Part shown: positions 30,978 to 39,553 of the stretch, piece by piece
How positions within the stretch are numbered: the first letter of the stretch is position 1
Layout of the letters: each line of letters starts with the position of its first letter
From: an uncultured Lachnospiraceae bacterium
GTDB lineage: Bacteria > Bacillota > Clostridia > Lachnospirales > Lachnospiraceae
Assembly: GCA_904395885.1 (NCBI GenBank)
Contig: CAJFOF010000029.1
Location: 1 to 56,643 of the forward strand
DNA length: 56,643 nt
Direction: 5' to 3'
Notes under the pieces: generated by a model
What the model was told of the DNA's origin: nothing
The model's input: the letters and a program-made list of their open reading frames with translations, nothing else
The model's database searches: none
Program-made: the position numbers and the translations under genes

Positions 30978-33599
30978 ATGGCAAAATGGGTTTATTTGTT
31001 CAATGAGGGCAATGCCGACATGAGAAATCTGTTGGGCGGCAAAGGTGCAAACCTGGCTGAGATGACCAATCTTGGTCTTCCGGTACCCCAGGGTTTCACC
31101 ATTACCACGGAAGCCTGCACACAGTATTATGAAGATGGCAAGAAGATCAACGACGAAATCAAGGGCCAGATTATGGAATACATCGGAAAGATGGAAGAGA
31201 TCACTGGCAAAAAGTTTGGTGATAAGGAAAATCCCCTCCTGGTTTCGGTTCGTTCCGGTGCACGTGCATCCATGCCTGGCATGATGGACACGATTTTGAA
31301 TCTGGGTCTGAATGAAGAAGTAGTAGAAGTCTTGGCAGCAAAGTCCGGCAACCCGCGCTGGGCATGGGACTGCTACAGAAGATTTATCCAGATGTTCTCC
31401 GACGTTGTTATGGAAGTCGGAAAGAAATACTTTGAAGAGCTCATCGATAAGATGAAAGCAGAAAAGGGCGTTACTCAGGACGTTGAACTGACTGCAGATG
31501 ACTTAAAAGAACTGGCAAATCAGTTCAAGGCTGAATACAAAGAGAAAATCGGCGAGGATTTCCCGGATGATCCCAAGGTTCAGCTTATGGAGGCAATCAA
31601 GGCTGTATTCCGTTCCTGGGACAACCCCAGAGCAAACGTATACCGCCGCGACAACGATATCCCGTATTCTTGGGGTACCGCTGTAAACGTACAGATGATG
31701 GCATTCGGAAATATGGGTGATACTTCCGGTACCGGCGTTGCATTTACCCGTGATCCAGCTACCGGTGAAAAGCATCTGATGGGCGAGTTCCTGATGAACG
31801 CTCAGGGCGAGGACGTTGTAGCAGGCGTTCGTACCCCTCAGAAGATTGATCAGTTAAAAGAGGTAATGCCGGAAGTTTACGAGCAGTTTGTAGGCATCTG
31901 CCATACTCTGGAAGACCATTACCGCGATATGCAGGATATGGAGTTCACCATTGAGGACAAAAAGCTGTATATGCTTCAGACCCGTAACGGCAAGAGAACC
32001 GCAAAGGCAGCTTTAAAGATTGCCTGCGATCTGGTTGACGAGGGAATGATCACTGAAGAGAAAGCAGTTAAGATGATCGATCCGAGAAACTTAGATACAC
32101 TGCTTCATCCTCAGTTTGACGCAGAGGCTTTGAAGAAGGCTCAGCCTGTTGCAAAGGCTCTGGCTGCATCTCCTGGCGCTGCCTGCGGTAAGATCGTGTT
32201 TACTGCAGAGGACGCAAAGGCCTGGAATGCAAGGGGTGAGAAGGTTGTTCTGGTTCGTCTGGAGACCTCCCCGGAAGATATCGAAGGAATGAAGGCTTCC
32301 CAGGGTATCCTGACTGTTCGCGGCGGTATGACCAGCCACGCTGCAGTAGTTGCCCGCGGCATGGGTACATGCTGTGTATCCGGCTGCTCCGAGATCGCTA
32401 TGGATGAGGAGAACAAGAAATTCACTCTGGCAGGCAAGGAATACCATGAGGGAGACTGGCTGTCCATTGACGGTTCTACCGGAAATATCTACGACGGTGT
32501 CATCCCCACTGTAGACGCTACCATCGCAGGCGAGTTCGGAAGAATTATGGCCTGGGCTGACAAATATAGAAAGTTAAAAGTAAGAACAAACGCAGATACT
32601 CCTGCAGATGCAAGGAAGGCGAGAGAACTGGGAGCAGAGGGCATTGGCCTTTGCCGTACCGAGCATATGTTCTTTGAAGGCGACAGAATCGACGCATTCC
32701 GCGAGATGATCTGCTCCGATACTGTAGAAGAAAGAGAAGCAGCTCTGGAGAAGATCCTTCCGGTACAGCAGGGCGACTTTGAAAAACTGTACGAGGCTCT
32801 GGAAGGCAATCCTGTTACCATCCGTTTCCTGGATCCGCCGCTGCATGAGTTCGTTCCCACCGAAGAGGCTGACATCGAGAAGCTGGCAAAGGCTCAGGGC
32901 AAGACCGTTGAGCAGATCAAGAACATCATTGCTTCTCTCCACGAGTTCAACCCGATGATGGGCCACCGCGGATGCCGTCTGGCAGTTACCTATCCGGAGA
33001 TCGCAAAGATGCAGACCAAGGCTGTCATCCGTGCTGCTATCAATGTAAAGAAGGCACATCCGGACTGGAACATTGTACCTGAGATTATGATCCCGCTGGT
33101 AGGCGATGTAAAAGAGCTGAAATATGTAAAGAACTTTGTAGTTGAGACCGCAGATGCAGAGATTGCAGCAAGCGGCATTGAACTGAAATACGAAGTAGGT
33201 ACCATGATCGAGATCCCGAGAGCAGCTCTGACCGCTGACGAGATCGCAAAGGAAGCTGAGTTCTTCTGCTTCGGTACCAACGATCTGACTCAGATGACCT
33301 ATGGCTTCTCCCGCGATGACGCCGGCAAGTTCCTGAACGCATACTACGATGCTAAGATCTTTGAGAACGATCCGTTTGCAAAACTGGATCAGGTAGGCGT
33401 AGGCAAGCTGATGGAAATGGCTATCAAACTGGGCAAGGCTACCCGCCCGGATATGCATGTAGGTATCTGCGGCGAGCACGGCGGTGATCCGTCTTCCGTA
33501 GAGTTCTGCCATAAGATTGGTCTGGACTATGTATCCTGCTCACCGTTCCGCGTTCCGATCGCGAGACTGGCTGCGGCACAGGCTGCATTGAACGACTAA
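30978..33599 (+). CDS. ppdK: Pyruvate, phosphate dikinase
   Basis: An 873-residue enzyme that interconverts PEP + AMP + PPi with pyruvate + ATP + Pi; many anaerobes use it for PPi-dependent glycolysis or gluconeogenesis. The N-terminal ATP-grasp domain (KGANLAEMTNLGLPVPQGFTITTEAC, SVRSGARASMPGMMDTILN), the swivelling domain with the phospho-His in GGMTSHAAVVARGMG, and the C-terminal PEP domain (EGIGLCRTEHMF, CFGTNDLTQM, ICGEHGGD) are complete. Start ATG 30978 lies after TAGGAGG; the upstream open frame is leader. A cre-like site and a long leader suggest control by carbon status. Confidence 0.97.
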   Translation: MAKWVYLFNEGNADMRNLLGGKGANLAEMTNLGLPVPQGFTITTEACTQYYEDGKKINDEIKGQIMEYIGKMEEITGKKFGDKENPLLVSVRSGARASMPGMMDTILNLGLNEEVVEVLAAKSGNPRWAWDCYRRFIQMFSDVVMEVGKKYFEELIDKMKAEKGVTQDVELTADDLKELANQFKAEYKEKIGEDFPDDPKVQLMEAIKAVFRSWDNPRANVYRRDNDIPYSWGTAVNVQMMAFGNMGDTSGTGVAFTRDPATGEKHLMGEFLMNAQGEDVVAGVRTPQKIDQLKEVMPEVYEQFVGICHTLEDHYRDMQDMEFTIEDKKLYMLQTRNGKRTAKAALKIACDLVDEGMITEEKAVKMIDPRNLDTLLHPQFDAEALKKAQPVAKALAASPGAACGKIVFTAEDAKAWNARGEKVVLVRLETSPEDIEGMKASQGILTVRGGMTSHAAVVARGMGTCCVSGCSEIAMDEENKKFTLAGKEYHEGDWLSIDGSTGNIYDGVIPTVDATIAGEFGRIMAWADKYRKLKVRTNADTPADARKARELGAEGIGLCRTEHMFFEGDRIDAFREMICSDTVEEREAALEKILPVQQGDFEKLYEALEGNPVTIRFLDPPLHEFVPTEEADIEKLAKAQGKTVEQIKNIIASLHEFNPMMGHRGCRLAVTYPEIAKMQTKAVIRAAINVKKAHPDWNIVPEIMIPLVGDVKELKYVKNFVVETADAEIAASGIELKYEVGTMIEIPRAALTADEIAKEAEFFCFGTNDLTQMTYGFSRDDAGKFLNAYYDAKIFENDPFAKLDQVGVGKLMEMAIKLGKATRPDMHVGICGEHGGDPSSVEFCHKIGLDYVSCSPFRVPIARLAAAQAALND

Positions 33600-33613
33600 G
33601 CCAATAAAGATTG

Positions 33614-33646
33614 GAGGCACAGGAAGTTGATTCCTGTGCCTCTTTT
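33614..33646 (+). terminator. Terminator after ppdK
   Basis: GAGGCACAGGAA (33614-33625) pairs perfectly with TTCCTGTGCCTC (33631-33642), loop GTTGA, then TTTT. Confidence 0.9.
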
Positions 33647-33703
33647 GGGTTACTGAGATGCTGTCATTTCCAGATATCTTCTAAAATCGAAAAAAGTATT
33701 TAT

Positions 33704-34735
33704 CTATGATATTTCGGTGCAGAACTCTTTGCTATTCCACAACTCTTCAAAATAATCTGTATAATATGAAAATCCCTGAGAACCCTTCCTGTACTCATAG
33801 GTTATTGACTGTTGGCTTGTTTTGCCATATAGATATGGTCCGACTGCAAGAATATCGTCTTGTCTCCAATAAAGATCTAAGGGAAGGGCGTCATAGGATT
33901 TAATATAAATATTATCAGGAAAATCTTCTTTTAAATCAAGGAAAAACCGAATACAGTCCTTCACAGTACGTGCGATTTCTCCGCTTCCCACGTTTTCTTC
34001 CTTTTCGCGTTGTGCCAGAAAAATTGAAGTGGGAGATATACATAAAAATCTTATTACCAATCCATTTGCACATGCATCATGGGTTTCTTTAGCCCGAGAA
34101 TCACGGAATGAACGCAGTCCAAAGGCACAAATATCTAAGTTTTTTGCCATGGAAGATCCGTATAATACCTGGTTTTCGTACTGCCTGGTTCTATAGACTG
34201 CACTTAATCCCATAATGTTGTCCTGATTTATGACATGATCTGCCTTTATCCAGCCGGTCGATGGAAACTGTTCTATTAATTTGGTCATGCTGATTGACAC
34301 CTGCTGACCTAATTCATATGGATCTTTCCAGTAGCTGACTAATTTGGTCTTAACCAGTTCCCTGAATTTGTCCAGCTGTTTTTTCTTTTTAGATGATTGC
34401 TCCACTTTTTTTGCCGGCAATTCTTCCGGATGACTGTGGACGAAGGCAATAACAGGTTTTCCGGATGTCAGGGCGTAGCGATATTCCATTTCAGTATAGC
34501 TGATACCCTCTTCTTTATTAATGGATCCGTATCTTCCGGCCAGTATCAAAATATAGTAGTCACAATCGTCGATGACGCGTTTGATAAGCGACCATTGAGA
34601 TTCATTTGAGGCGGGAAATAATTCCATGCCACATGGAATCAGGTCAAGTTTTAACAAGGCATCCATTACGTTTTCTCGTTCTTCCTGTAAATCTTCATAG
34701 GTAGAACTTATAAAGACTGTATATCGCTTTTTCAT
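33704..34735 (-). CDS. DUF4062-domain protein, possible conflict/defence protein
   Basis: A 343-residue protein. The first 90 or so residues (RYTVFISSTYEDLQEERENV...CGMELFPASNESQWSLIKRVIDDCDYYILILAGRYGS...SYTEMEYRYAL) are a DUF4062 domain, a TIR/deoxyribosyltransferase-like Rossmann fold often used as the N-terminal effector of defence and STAND proteins. A Lys-rich link (about 115-125) leads to a C-terminal domain I do not recognise (ICAFGLRSFRDSRAKE...VRFLCISPTSIFL...YYTDYFEELW). No ATPase, TPR or WD domain follows, so it is a compact two-domain form. The gene is visibly AT-richer than its neighbours and stands alone, consistent with transfer. GAGGGAG precedes the ATG. Function unproven. 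Confidence 0.72.
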   Translation of the reverse strand: MKKRYTVFISSTYEDLQEERENVMDALLKLDLIPCGMELFPASNESQWSLIKRVIDDCDYYILILAGRYGSINKEEGISYTEMEYRYALTSGKPVIAFVHSHPEELPAKKVEQSSKKKKQLDKFRELVKTKLVSYWKDPYELGQQVSISMTKLIEQFPSTGWIKADHVINQDNIMGLSAVYRTRQYENQVLYGSSMAKNLDICAFGLRSFRDSRAKETHDACANGLVIRFLCISPTSIFLAQREKEENVGSGEIARTVKDCIRFFLDLKEDFPDNIYIKSYDALPLDLYWRQDDILAVGPYLYGKTSQQSITYEYRKGSQGFSYYTDYFEELWNSKEFCTEIS

Positions 34736-34960
34736 AATGCTCCCTCTTTTTATCTAAGTGAATTTGTTCTTTAAGGATTAGCTTTATATAAATCAATCTT
34801 GTAGCTGGTAATACCAAGAATCTCCCTCGGATTTGTCATCTGAGGGAGGATTGATCGGTCTGATGTCGTTTCGTTTTCAACAAAGATGCCGGGATTCTAA
34901 TTGATATCAGTGCCCTCAGGCCTGCCAGAAATCAATACGGAGGTGTTACTGCGCTTTATT
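34736..34960. other. Intergenic stretch with a hairpin and possible coding remnant
   Basis: A hairpin CTCCCTC (34822-34828)/GAGGGAG (34842-34848) with an inner GAT/ATC stem lacks a T-run. On the minus strand a frame from about 34956 to a TAA at 34771-34773 is open except for one TAG (34901-34903) and reads ...SVLISGRPEGTDIN, stop, NPGIFVENETTSDRS...ILGITSYKIDLYKANP. It could be a decayed gene end, but a 45-codon open run can occur by chance. I do not recognise it. Confidence 0.25.
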
Positions 34961-35722
34961 TTAAGTGGCATCTGACTCCTGGGCGTCGTTCTCCTTGTGA
35001 ACAATATCCAGGTAATTGTATAAGGTAAAACGGGAGATGTTCAGATACTCATATACCCGCTCTGCGGAATGAGTGATCAGAAACGCTCCTTTTTTATCGA
35101 GATAACGGACAAATTCGATCTTGTCATCCCGTTTCATCTGGGAAACCGGCTTTCCAATCAGTTTGTTGGCCTCCGCGATCAAAAAATCCAGTACCTGTGA
35201 AACGTCGTTGGCAAAGATCTCATAGGTCCCTTCCGGCCTGTCGTCGGAAGGGACAGCAGGTTCAGCCGGGGAAGTTTGCCTGTTTTCGGCAATGGGTCCG
35301 GGGCCGACCGTAGCCGGCGAATCATCCGGATAAAAATTAAACTGATTATACTGTTTTAAATACTCTTCAAACCGCACCGTTTCTGTAATATCGGTATTGA
35401 GACAGAGGGAACCTATTATTTTTCCTGCGTCATCTTTGATAAACATTGTGGATGACCGCAGGAGTTTTCCGTCTCTGGTGTTGACAATGTAGTTGTACCG
35501 ATCACCGTCTTTCACTGTTCCCCTCAAGACCTCCAGACCGAGATTAGAACCGCAGTCTCCGATTTTCCGGTTGGTAAGATGGCCGTTGCGGATGTCTACG
35601 ATAGTGTGGTTGTAGTCTTTGGTGAGATCGTGGAGGATAATCTCACAACGATTCCCGAATTGATTTTCTAACATAGTCATTAACTGCTGCCACATAGGCC
35701 ATTCGTCGTAAATGCTGTTCAT
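34961..35722 (-). CDS. YheO/DauR-type transcriptional regulator (PAS-like plus HTH)
   Basis: About 253 residues. An N-terminal YheO-like PAS domain (about 5-115: MLENQFGNRCEIILHDLTKDYNHTIVDIRNGHLTNRKIGD...GSLCLNTDITETVRFEEYL), a proline-rich linker (about 125-160), then a C-terminal HTH_22 DNA-binding region (SQMKRDDKIEFVRYLDKKGAFLITHSAERVYEYLNISRFTLYNYLD). The family includes DauR, a regulator of D-amino-acid catabolism. Start ATG 35722 has GAGGAGGG at good spacing; the open frame to 35746 places that site inside the gene. It has its own promoter and lies next to the amidohydrolase/RidA and TRAP genes, so it is the best candidate for their local regulator. Confidence 0.82.
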   Translation of the reverse strand: MNSIYDEWPMWQQLMTMLENQFGNRCEIILHDLTKDYNHTIVDIRNGHLTNRKIGDCGSNLGLEVLRGTVKDGDRYNYIVNTRDGKLLRSSTMFIKDDAGKIIGSLCLNTDITETVRFEEYLKQYNQFNFYPDDSPATVGPGPIAENRQTSPAEPAVPSDDRPEGTYEIFANDVSQVLDFLIAEANKLIGKPVSQMKRDDKIEFVRYLDKKGAFLITHSAERVYEYLNISRFTLYNYLDIVHKENDAQESDAT

Positions 35723-35793
35723 TTCGACCCTCCTCTCTTTAGACATATCGATTTTTTCTTTTTATTAAGCCTAAAACTGTGGTAAATGTCTAT

Positions 35794-35821
35794 ATTATAC
35801 CATAAAAGGAAGTTTTTGCCA
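35794..35821 (-). promoter_or_regulatory. Promoter of the YheO-type regulator
   Basis: Minus-strand TGGCAA (35816-35821), a 16-bp spacer, then an extended -10 TGG-TATAAT (35794-35799). Confidence 0.5.
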
Positions 35822-35860
35822 GAAAAATAATATAGAGAGGGAACATTTTGAAACATTTTC

Positions 35861-37096
35861 TTATACCGCATTGAGAAAGAGAAGATTTCCCTTTTTCATC
35901 ACACCGATTACGTTTCTGAATACAGACAGATCTTTAGCGGGATTTCCGGGAACAAATATAAGGTCGGCATATTTTCCTTTTTCAAGGGTTCCTGCTGTCT
36001 CTGAAATTCCGAGAACTTTGGCTGCCCTGCCGGTAGCGCTTAACAAGACATCTGAAACCGGAAGCCCCACCTTTTCGTGCATGATCTCCAGGGTTAGGCC
36101 AAATTCATAGAAGTAAGAATTTTTGCATCCCGCATCAGTTCCGGCGATTATGGAAACACCGCTTTCAAACATCTTTCTTGTGGTTTCAAATCTGCTGTTT
36201 TGAAAATCTCTCCACATAGCCACTTTGTCGGGAAGAGGTGCGCCTTCCTCTGGTGGCAGAATATAAGATTTTCCCATAGCAGGGCAGACGGCAATGCCTT
36301 TTTCTTTCAATTGTTCTGCCAGCTCTTGTGAGTAGGAGACGTCAGGCTGACCAGTAGGATTTTTGTAGCTGCAATGCTCGATCGTATCAAAACCAGCCTG
36401 AATGGCGTTGGCAATTCCCGGTGTAGTGTGGATATGGCCGGCCACCTTTTTGCCCCTCATATGAGCTTCGTAGGTAATAGCTTCCAGGATATCCAGATTA
36501 TAGTGGTTAATTAAAGAGTTGCTGCCCGGAGTCATGTTGCCGCCGGAAACCATAACCTTAATGAAATCAACATCTTCGCGACATAAAGTACGTACAGCTT
36601 TTTGAACTTCCAAAAAGCCATCGGCCTCTAATCCTAAAAAATGGCAGTGGCCGCCAGTGACAGTGATGGGAGGGCCACAGGCGATAATATCGCTTCCCAC
36701 GATGTCGCCTCTTTGAATGGCATCTCTAAGAGCGAGAATAGAAAGGCCCTTTGCGCCGCAGTCGCGTACCGTAGTGACGCCAGAATATAGTTCCTGCTGA
36801 GCTGCCTTTACCATTCGCAGGAGGGTATTGGCTTCTGATTCTGAGTCTAAAGCTGTGATAGGATTGACGGAAGAATCAAAACAGAGATGGACATGGGCAT
36901 CGATCAGGCCGGGCATTACATAAGAATGACCGGCATCTATTTTTTCTACAGAAGGATCGGAAAGCCAGACACTCATTTTTTTTAATGGAGATACCTGTGA
37001 GATAACTCCGTTTTCAATTAAAATACCTATTTCTTGTTCTTCATTGATGACATCATTACAGCAAGAAATAAAATTGTGGGCAAGTATTAGTTTCAT
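35861..37096 (-). CDS. Metal-dependent amidohydrolase (imidazolonepropionase/prolidase-like)
   Basis: A 411-residue TIM-barrel amidohydrolase. The metal ligands are visible in order: MPGLIDAHVHL (HxH), VSGGNM near the carboxylated-Lys position (FIKVMVSGG), His in GHIHTTPG, His in IEHCSY and the Asp in IIAGTDAG. It closes with LEKGKYADLIFVPGNPAKDL. This subgroup (Xaa-Pro dipeptidase-like) hydrolyses cyclic or N-acyl amides, and substrates vary widely. It follows the RidA gene by 21 nt on the same strand and is divergent from the TRAP cluster. It may open a lactam or remove an N-acyl group from the imported substrate. The exact substrate is unknown. Confidence 0.85.
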   Translation of the reverse strand: MKLILAHNFISCCNDVINEEQEIGILIENGVISQVSPLKKMSVWLSDPSVEKIDAGHSYVMPGLIDAHVHLCFDSSVNPITALDSESEANTLLRMVKAAQQELYSGVTTVRDCGAKGLSILALRDAIQRGDIVGSDIIACGPPITVTGGHCHFLGLEADGFLEVQKAVRTLCREDVDFIKVMVSGGNMTPGSNSLINHYNLDILEAITYEAHMRGKKVAGHIHTTPGIANAIQAGFDTIEHCSYKNPTGQPDVSYSQELAEQLKEKGIAVCPAMGKSYILPPEEGAPLPDKVAMWRDFQNSRFETTRKMFESGVSIIAGTDAGCKNSYFYEFGLTLEIMHEKVGLPVSDVLLSATGRAAKVLGISETAGTLEKGKYADLIFVPGNPAKDLSVFRNVIGVMKKGNLLFLNAV

Positions 37097-37117
37097 AGAT
37101 AGGATCCCTCCTTACGC

Positions 37118-37588
37118 TCAATTGCTTTTTAGTTCGACAATCATCTCAATCTCAACAGGCGTGCCAAAAGGTAATTCGTTCGTTCCTATGGCGGCCCTGG
37201 CATGTTTTCCACTTTCCCCGAAAATATCTAAAAGAAGTTTTGAACCTCCATTGATAACAAAGGGCTGTTGATCGAATCCGGGTTCGCTTGCTACAAATCC
37301 TAAAATTTTTACAATTCGTTCGACCCGGTCTAGGTCTCCGATCGCATACTTTAATGCAGCCAAACAGTTAAGCACAGACTGAGCAGCACATTCTTCGCCT
37401 TGAGAGATTGTTACAGTGGAACCAAGTTTGCCTTGGTAGAGGAGCTTGCCATCTTTTTTGCAGTCCTGGCCGGATATGTATACGAGATTGCCTGAGAAAC
37501 TGGCAGCAGGAATGTAGTCTGCTACAGGTTTTGGACAAGGAGGAAGGGTCAGCCCCAGTTCTTCAATTCGCTTTTCAATAATTCCCAT
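37118..37588 (-). CDS. RidA/YjgF-family enamine/imine deaminase
   Basis: A 156-residue RidA-family protein, longer than classic RidA (about 128) through an N-terminal extension (IIEKRIEELGLTLPPCPKPVADYIPA). YISGQDCKKDGKLLYQGKLGS, ECAAQSVLNCLAALK and the closing ARAAIGTNELPFGTPVEIEMIVEL match the fold; the usual catalytic Arg of RidA lies in ARAAIG. RidA proteins hydrolyse reactive imines made by PLP-dependent lyases. Start ATG 37588 follows GGAGGT. First gene of the minus-strand pair with the amidohydrolase, facing the TRAP/PLP operon, so both operons could share one regulator in the 247-bp gap. Confidence 0.85.
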   Translation of the reverse strand: MGIIEKRIEELGLTLPPCPKPVADYIPAASFSGNLVYISGQDCKKDGKLLYQGKLGSTVTISQGEECAAQSVLNCLAALKYAIGDLDRVERIVKILGFVASEPGFDQQPFVINGGSKLLLDIFGESGKHARAAIGTNELPFGTPVEIEMIVELKSN

Positions 37589-37651
37589 ATAAAAGACCTC
37601 CAAATATGACAGATTGTTATTTATTCAACAAAAAAGAAGAATCATGACTTT

Positions 37652-37680
37652 ATTATACAAGATAAAAAATAATAAAACAA
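37652..37680 (-). promoter_or_regulatory. Promoter of ridA-amidohydrolase
   Basis: Minus-strand TTGTTT (37675-37680), a 17-bp spacer, TATAAT (37652-37657). Confidence 0.6.
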
Positions 37681-37743
37681 GTCGAAAATCATAAAAAAAT
37701 AGAATTTTTAATAACTTTTTTGACGAAAATACATAAAATAATA

Positions 37744-37772
37744 TTGACAAAAAGTAAGAATTAAAATAATAT
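37744..37772 (+). promoter_or_regulatory. Promoter of the TRAP-transporter operon
   Basis: TTGACA (37744-37749), a 17-bp spacer, TAATAT (37767-37772). It is about 65 bp from the divergent promoter in a very AT-rich gap. Confidence 0.7.
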
Positions 37773-37835
37773 ATAGGTACAACAAAAAAGGGGAAGACAA
37801 AAAATCTTATTGCAAATGTGAAAGGAGAAAACCGT

Positions 37836-38957
37836 ATGAAAAAAATTCTTATGGCGGTAGCACTGACATCGGCACTTGCTTTGACAGCATGCGGGAACGG
37901 GGGAACAACGAGCGAGGCAACAACGGCGGCAGCCAACAGCAGCTCTTCGGCAGAATCATCAGAAGCAGCCCAGGAGGGGGAACAGGCGGCTTCAGGAGAA
38001 CAGATCGTTTTGAAGTATGCGGCAGCGGAGGTTCCCGGCACGCCGGAATATGAAGCGGATTTGAAGTTTATCGAAGAAATTGAAGAAGGATCCGGAGGCA
38101 GAATCAAGGTTGAGTTTTACCACAGCAGCCAGTTGGGAAACGACAAACAGGTAGTCATGTCAGCTATGGGCGGGGGACTTGACATCGTAAAAAGTTCGGC
38201 AGGAAATTTGATGGATTACTCCACAGCATTGGCCTTTACCGATCTGCCGGGTCTGTTTAAGAATCAGCCTCATGTCCGGGCAACTTTTGACAACCAGGAA
38301 ATTCGGGATTGGGTAGCTGAAAAAATTAAAAGTGATATTGGAATGGTTCCGGTGAACTATGACATTGACGGTGGAGCGGCTCGGGCCCTGTTTTATAACA
38401 GCAAAAACGGTCTGGCAAAAGTCCCGGAGGATATGAAAGGTCTGAAACTGAGAACAACAGGATCGGAGATTGAGATCGCTTTGTTTGACCAGTGGGGAGC
38501 ATCCTCTGTGCCTATGAACTTTAACGAATTGTATCTGGCCCTCCAGCAGGGTACTGTAGATGGAATGTACGGTCACCCGATCGGCACTTACGGAAATAAG
38601 CTGTGCGAAGTAACAGATTACTGTACGATTATTGATATATCCTATATTGTTTCTGTGCAGCTTATGAGTCAGGCCTGCATTGACAAGCTGGGAGGGGAGG
38701 GATCAGAACTCTACAACCTGGTTATGGAGGCAGGGAAGAATTTGGAAGTTACAAAGGATGAACTGCTGAATGCAGAGTTGGAGACCATTCTAGACGAGAT
38801 TGTGACTTCAGGAACAGAGGTTTATACGCCGACAGAGGAAGAATTAGAACTGTGGAGAGCCAGCGGGGAAGCGATCTGGGGCGATTACGTAGGCGAAGGA
38901 AAAGACGCTCCGCAGGATATTGTTGATAAAGTTATGGAAATCGGAAACGACTTCTAA
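37836..38957 (+). CDS. dctP: TRAP transporter substrate-binding lipoprotein (DctP family)
   Basis: A 373-residue extracytoplasmic binding protein. The signal ends in LTAC (lipid-bearing Cys19), then a Ser/Ala/Glu linker and the DctP fold (LKYAAAEVPGTPEYEADLKFIEEIEEGSGGRIKVEFYHSSQLGNDKQVV). The signature Arg that clamps a carboxylate is in GLKLRTTGSEIE, followed by NFNELYLALQQGTVDGMYGHP-like sequence. So the ligand should be an organic or sugar acid. Start ATG 37836 follows AAAGGAG. It leads the operon; a perfect hairpin lies between it and dctQ. Confidence 0.93.
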   Translation: MKKILMAVALTSALALTACGNGGTTSEATTAAANSSSSAESSEAAQEGEQAASGEQIVLKYAAAEVPGTPEYEADLKFIEEIEEGSGGRIKVEFYHSSQLGNDKQVVMSAMGGGLDIVKSSAGNLMDYSTALAFTDLPGLFKNQPHVRATFDNQEIRDWVAEKIKSDIGMVPVNYDIDGGAARALFYNSKNGLAKVPEDMKGLKLRTTGSEIEIALFDQWGASSVPMNFNELYLALQQGTVDGMYGHPIGTYGNKLCEVTDYCTIIDISYIVSVQLMSQACIDKLGGEGSELYNLVMEAGKNLEVTKDELLNAELETILDEIVTSGTEVYTPTEEELELWRASGEAIWGDYVGEGKDAPQDIVDKVMEIGNDF

Positions 38958-38969
38958 GGAAGGCTTGAA

Positions 38970-39003
38970 GGTTCAGGAAGATCTCAAAGGATTTTCCTGA
39001 ACC
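38970..39003 (+). promoter_or_regulatory. Intercistronic hairpin between dctP and dctQ
   Basis: GGTTCAGGAA (38970-38979) pairs perfectly with TTCCTGAACC (38994-39003); there is no T-run. Such stems often protect the upstream message or cause partial termination, giving more binding protein than permease. Confidence 0.55.
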
Positions 39004-39022
39004 CTACAGAAGGAGGCAATAT

Positions 39023-39550
39023 ATGAAGAGCGCATTAAAGCCTGTGATAAATGTATTAAAATATATCAGCGATTTTTTGGATATGATATGCCGCAAGCTC
39101 TGTCTGGTGATAGGGATCGTTATGGTGGTTGATCTGTTTTTAGGCGTATTTACCCGGTTTGTATTGAACTCCCCCTTGAATTGGACGGAGGAGATCGCCC
39201 GTTTCTGTATGCTGTGGTTTGCCTTCATCGGTGGAAGCGTGGAGATGAAGAAGGGGAATCTGATCAATTTCAGCTTTATTGTGGATAAGCTGAAACCTAA
39301 TGCAAAGCGGGTGGCAGAAATTATCGATCTCTGTCTGGTATTGGTATTTTTGATTGTATTTTTGTACGTAGGCGCAGATGCCATGAAAATTTTTGCATTA
39401 GGAAAGGCGTCAGTTACCAGGATCAACCTGGCATGGACCGCTGTAGGGATCTATGCAGGATCGGCAATTATGGTGGTTCATGGGATATATCAGCTCCTCA
39501 TAAAATTGACTGGTGAGACTGTCACCGAAGTGGAAGTACAGGAGGGATAA
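39023..39550 (+). CDS. dctQ: TRAP transporter small permease (DctQ family)
   Basis: A 175-residue membrane protein with four predicted helices. LNWTEEIARFCMLWFAFIGGSVEMKKG is the DctQ signature. It pairs with the large permease downstream to form the Na+-coupled TRAP channel. AAGGAGG precedes the ATG. Three bases separate it from dctM. Confidence 0.92.
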   Translation: MKSALKPVINVLKYISDFLDMICRKLCLVIGIVMVVDLFLGVFTRFVLNSPLNWTEEIARFCMLWFAFIGGSVEMKKGNLINFSFIVDKLKPNAKRVAEIIDLCLVLVFLIVFLYVGADAMKIFALGKASVTRINLAWTAVGIYAGSAIMVVHGIYQLLIKLTGETVTEVEVQEG

Positions 39551-39553
39551 TAT

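Noticed and set aside
34771..34926. Amber codon inside a coding-like run, as a possible pyrrolysine or selenocysteine gene
   Set aside because: The frame is short, lacks a start or ribosome site, and the single TAG is better explained by chance or gene decay; no Pyl machinery is visible.
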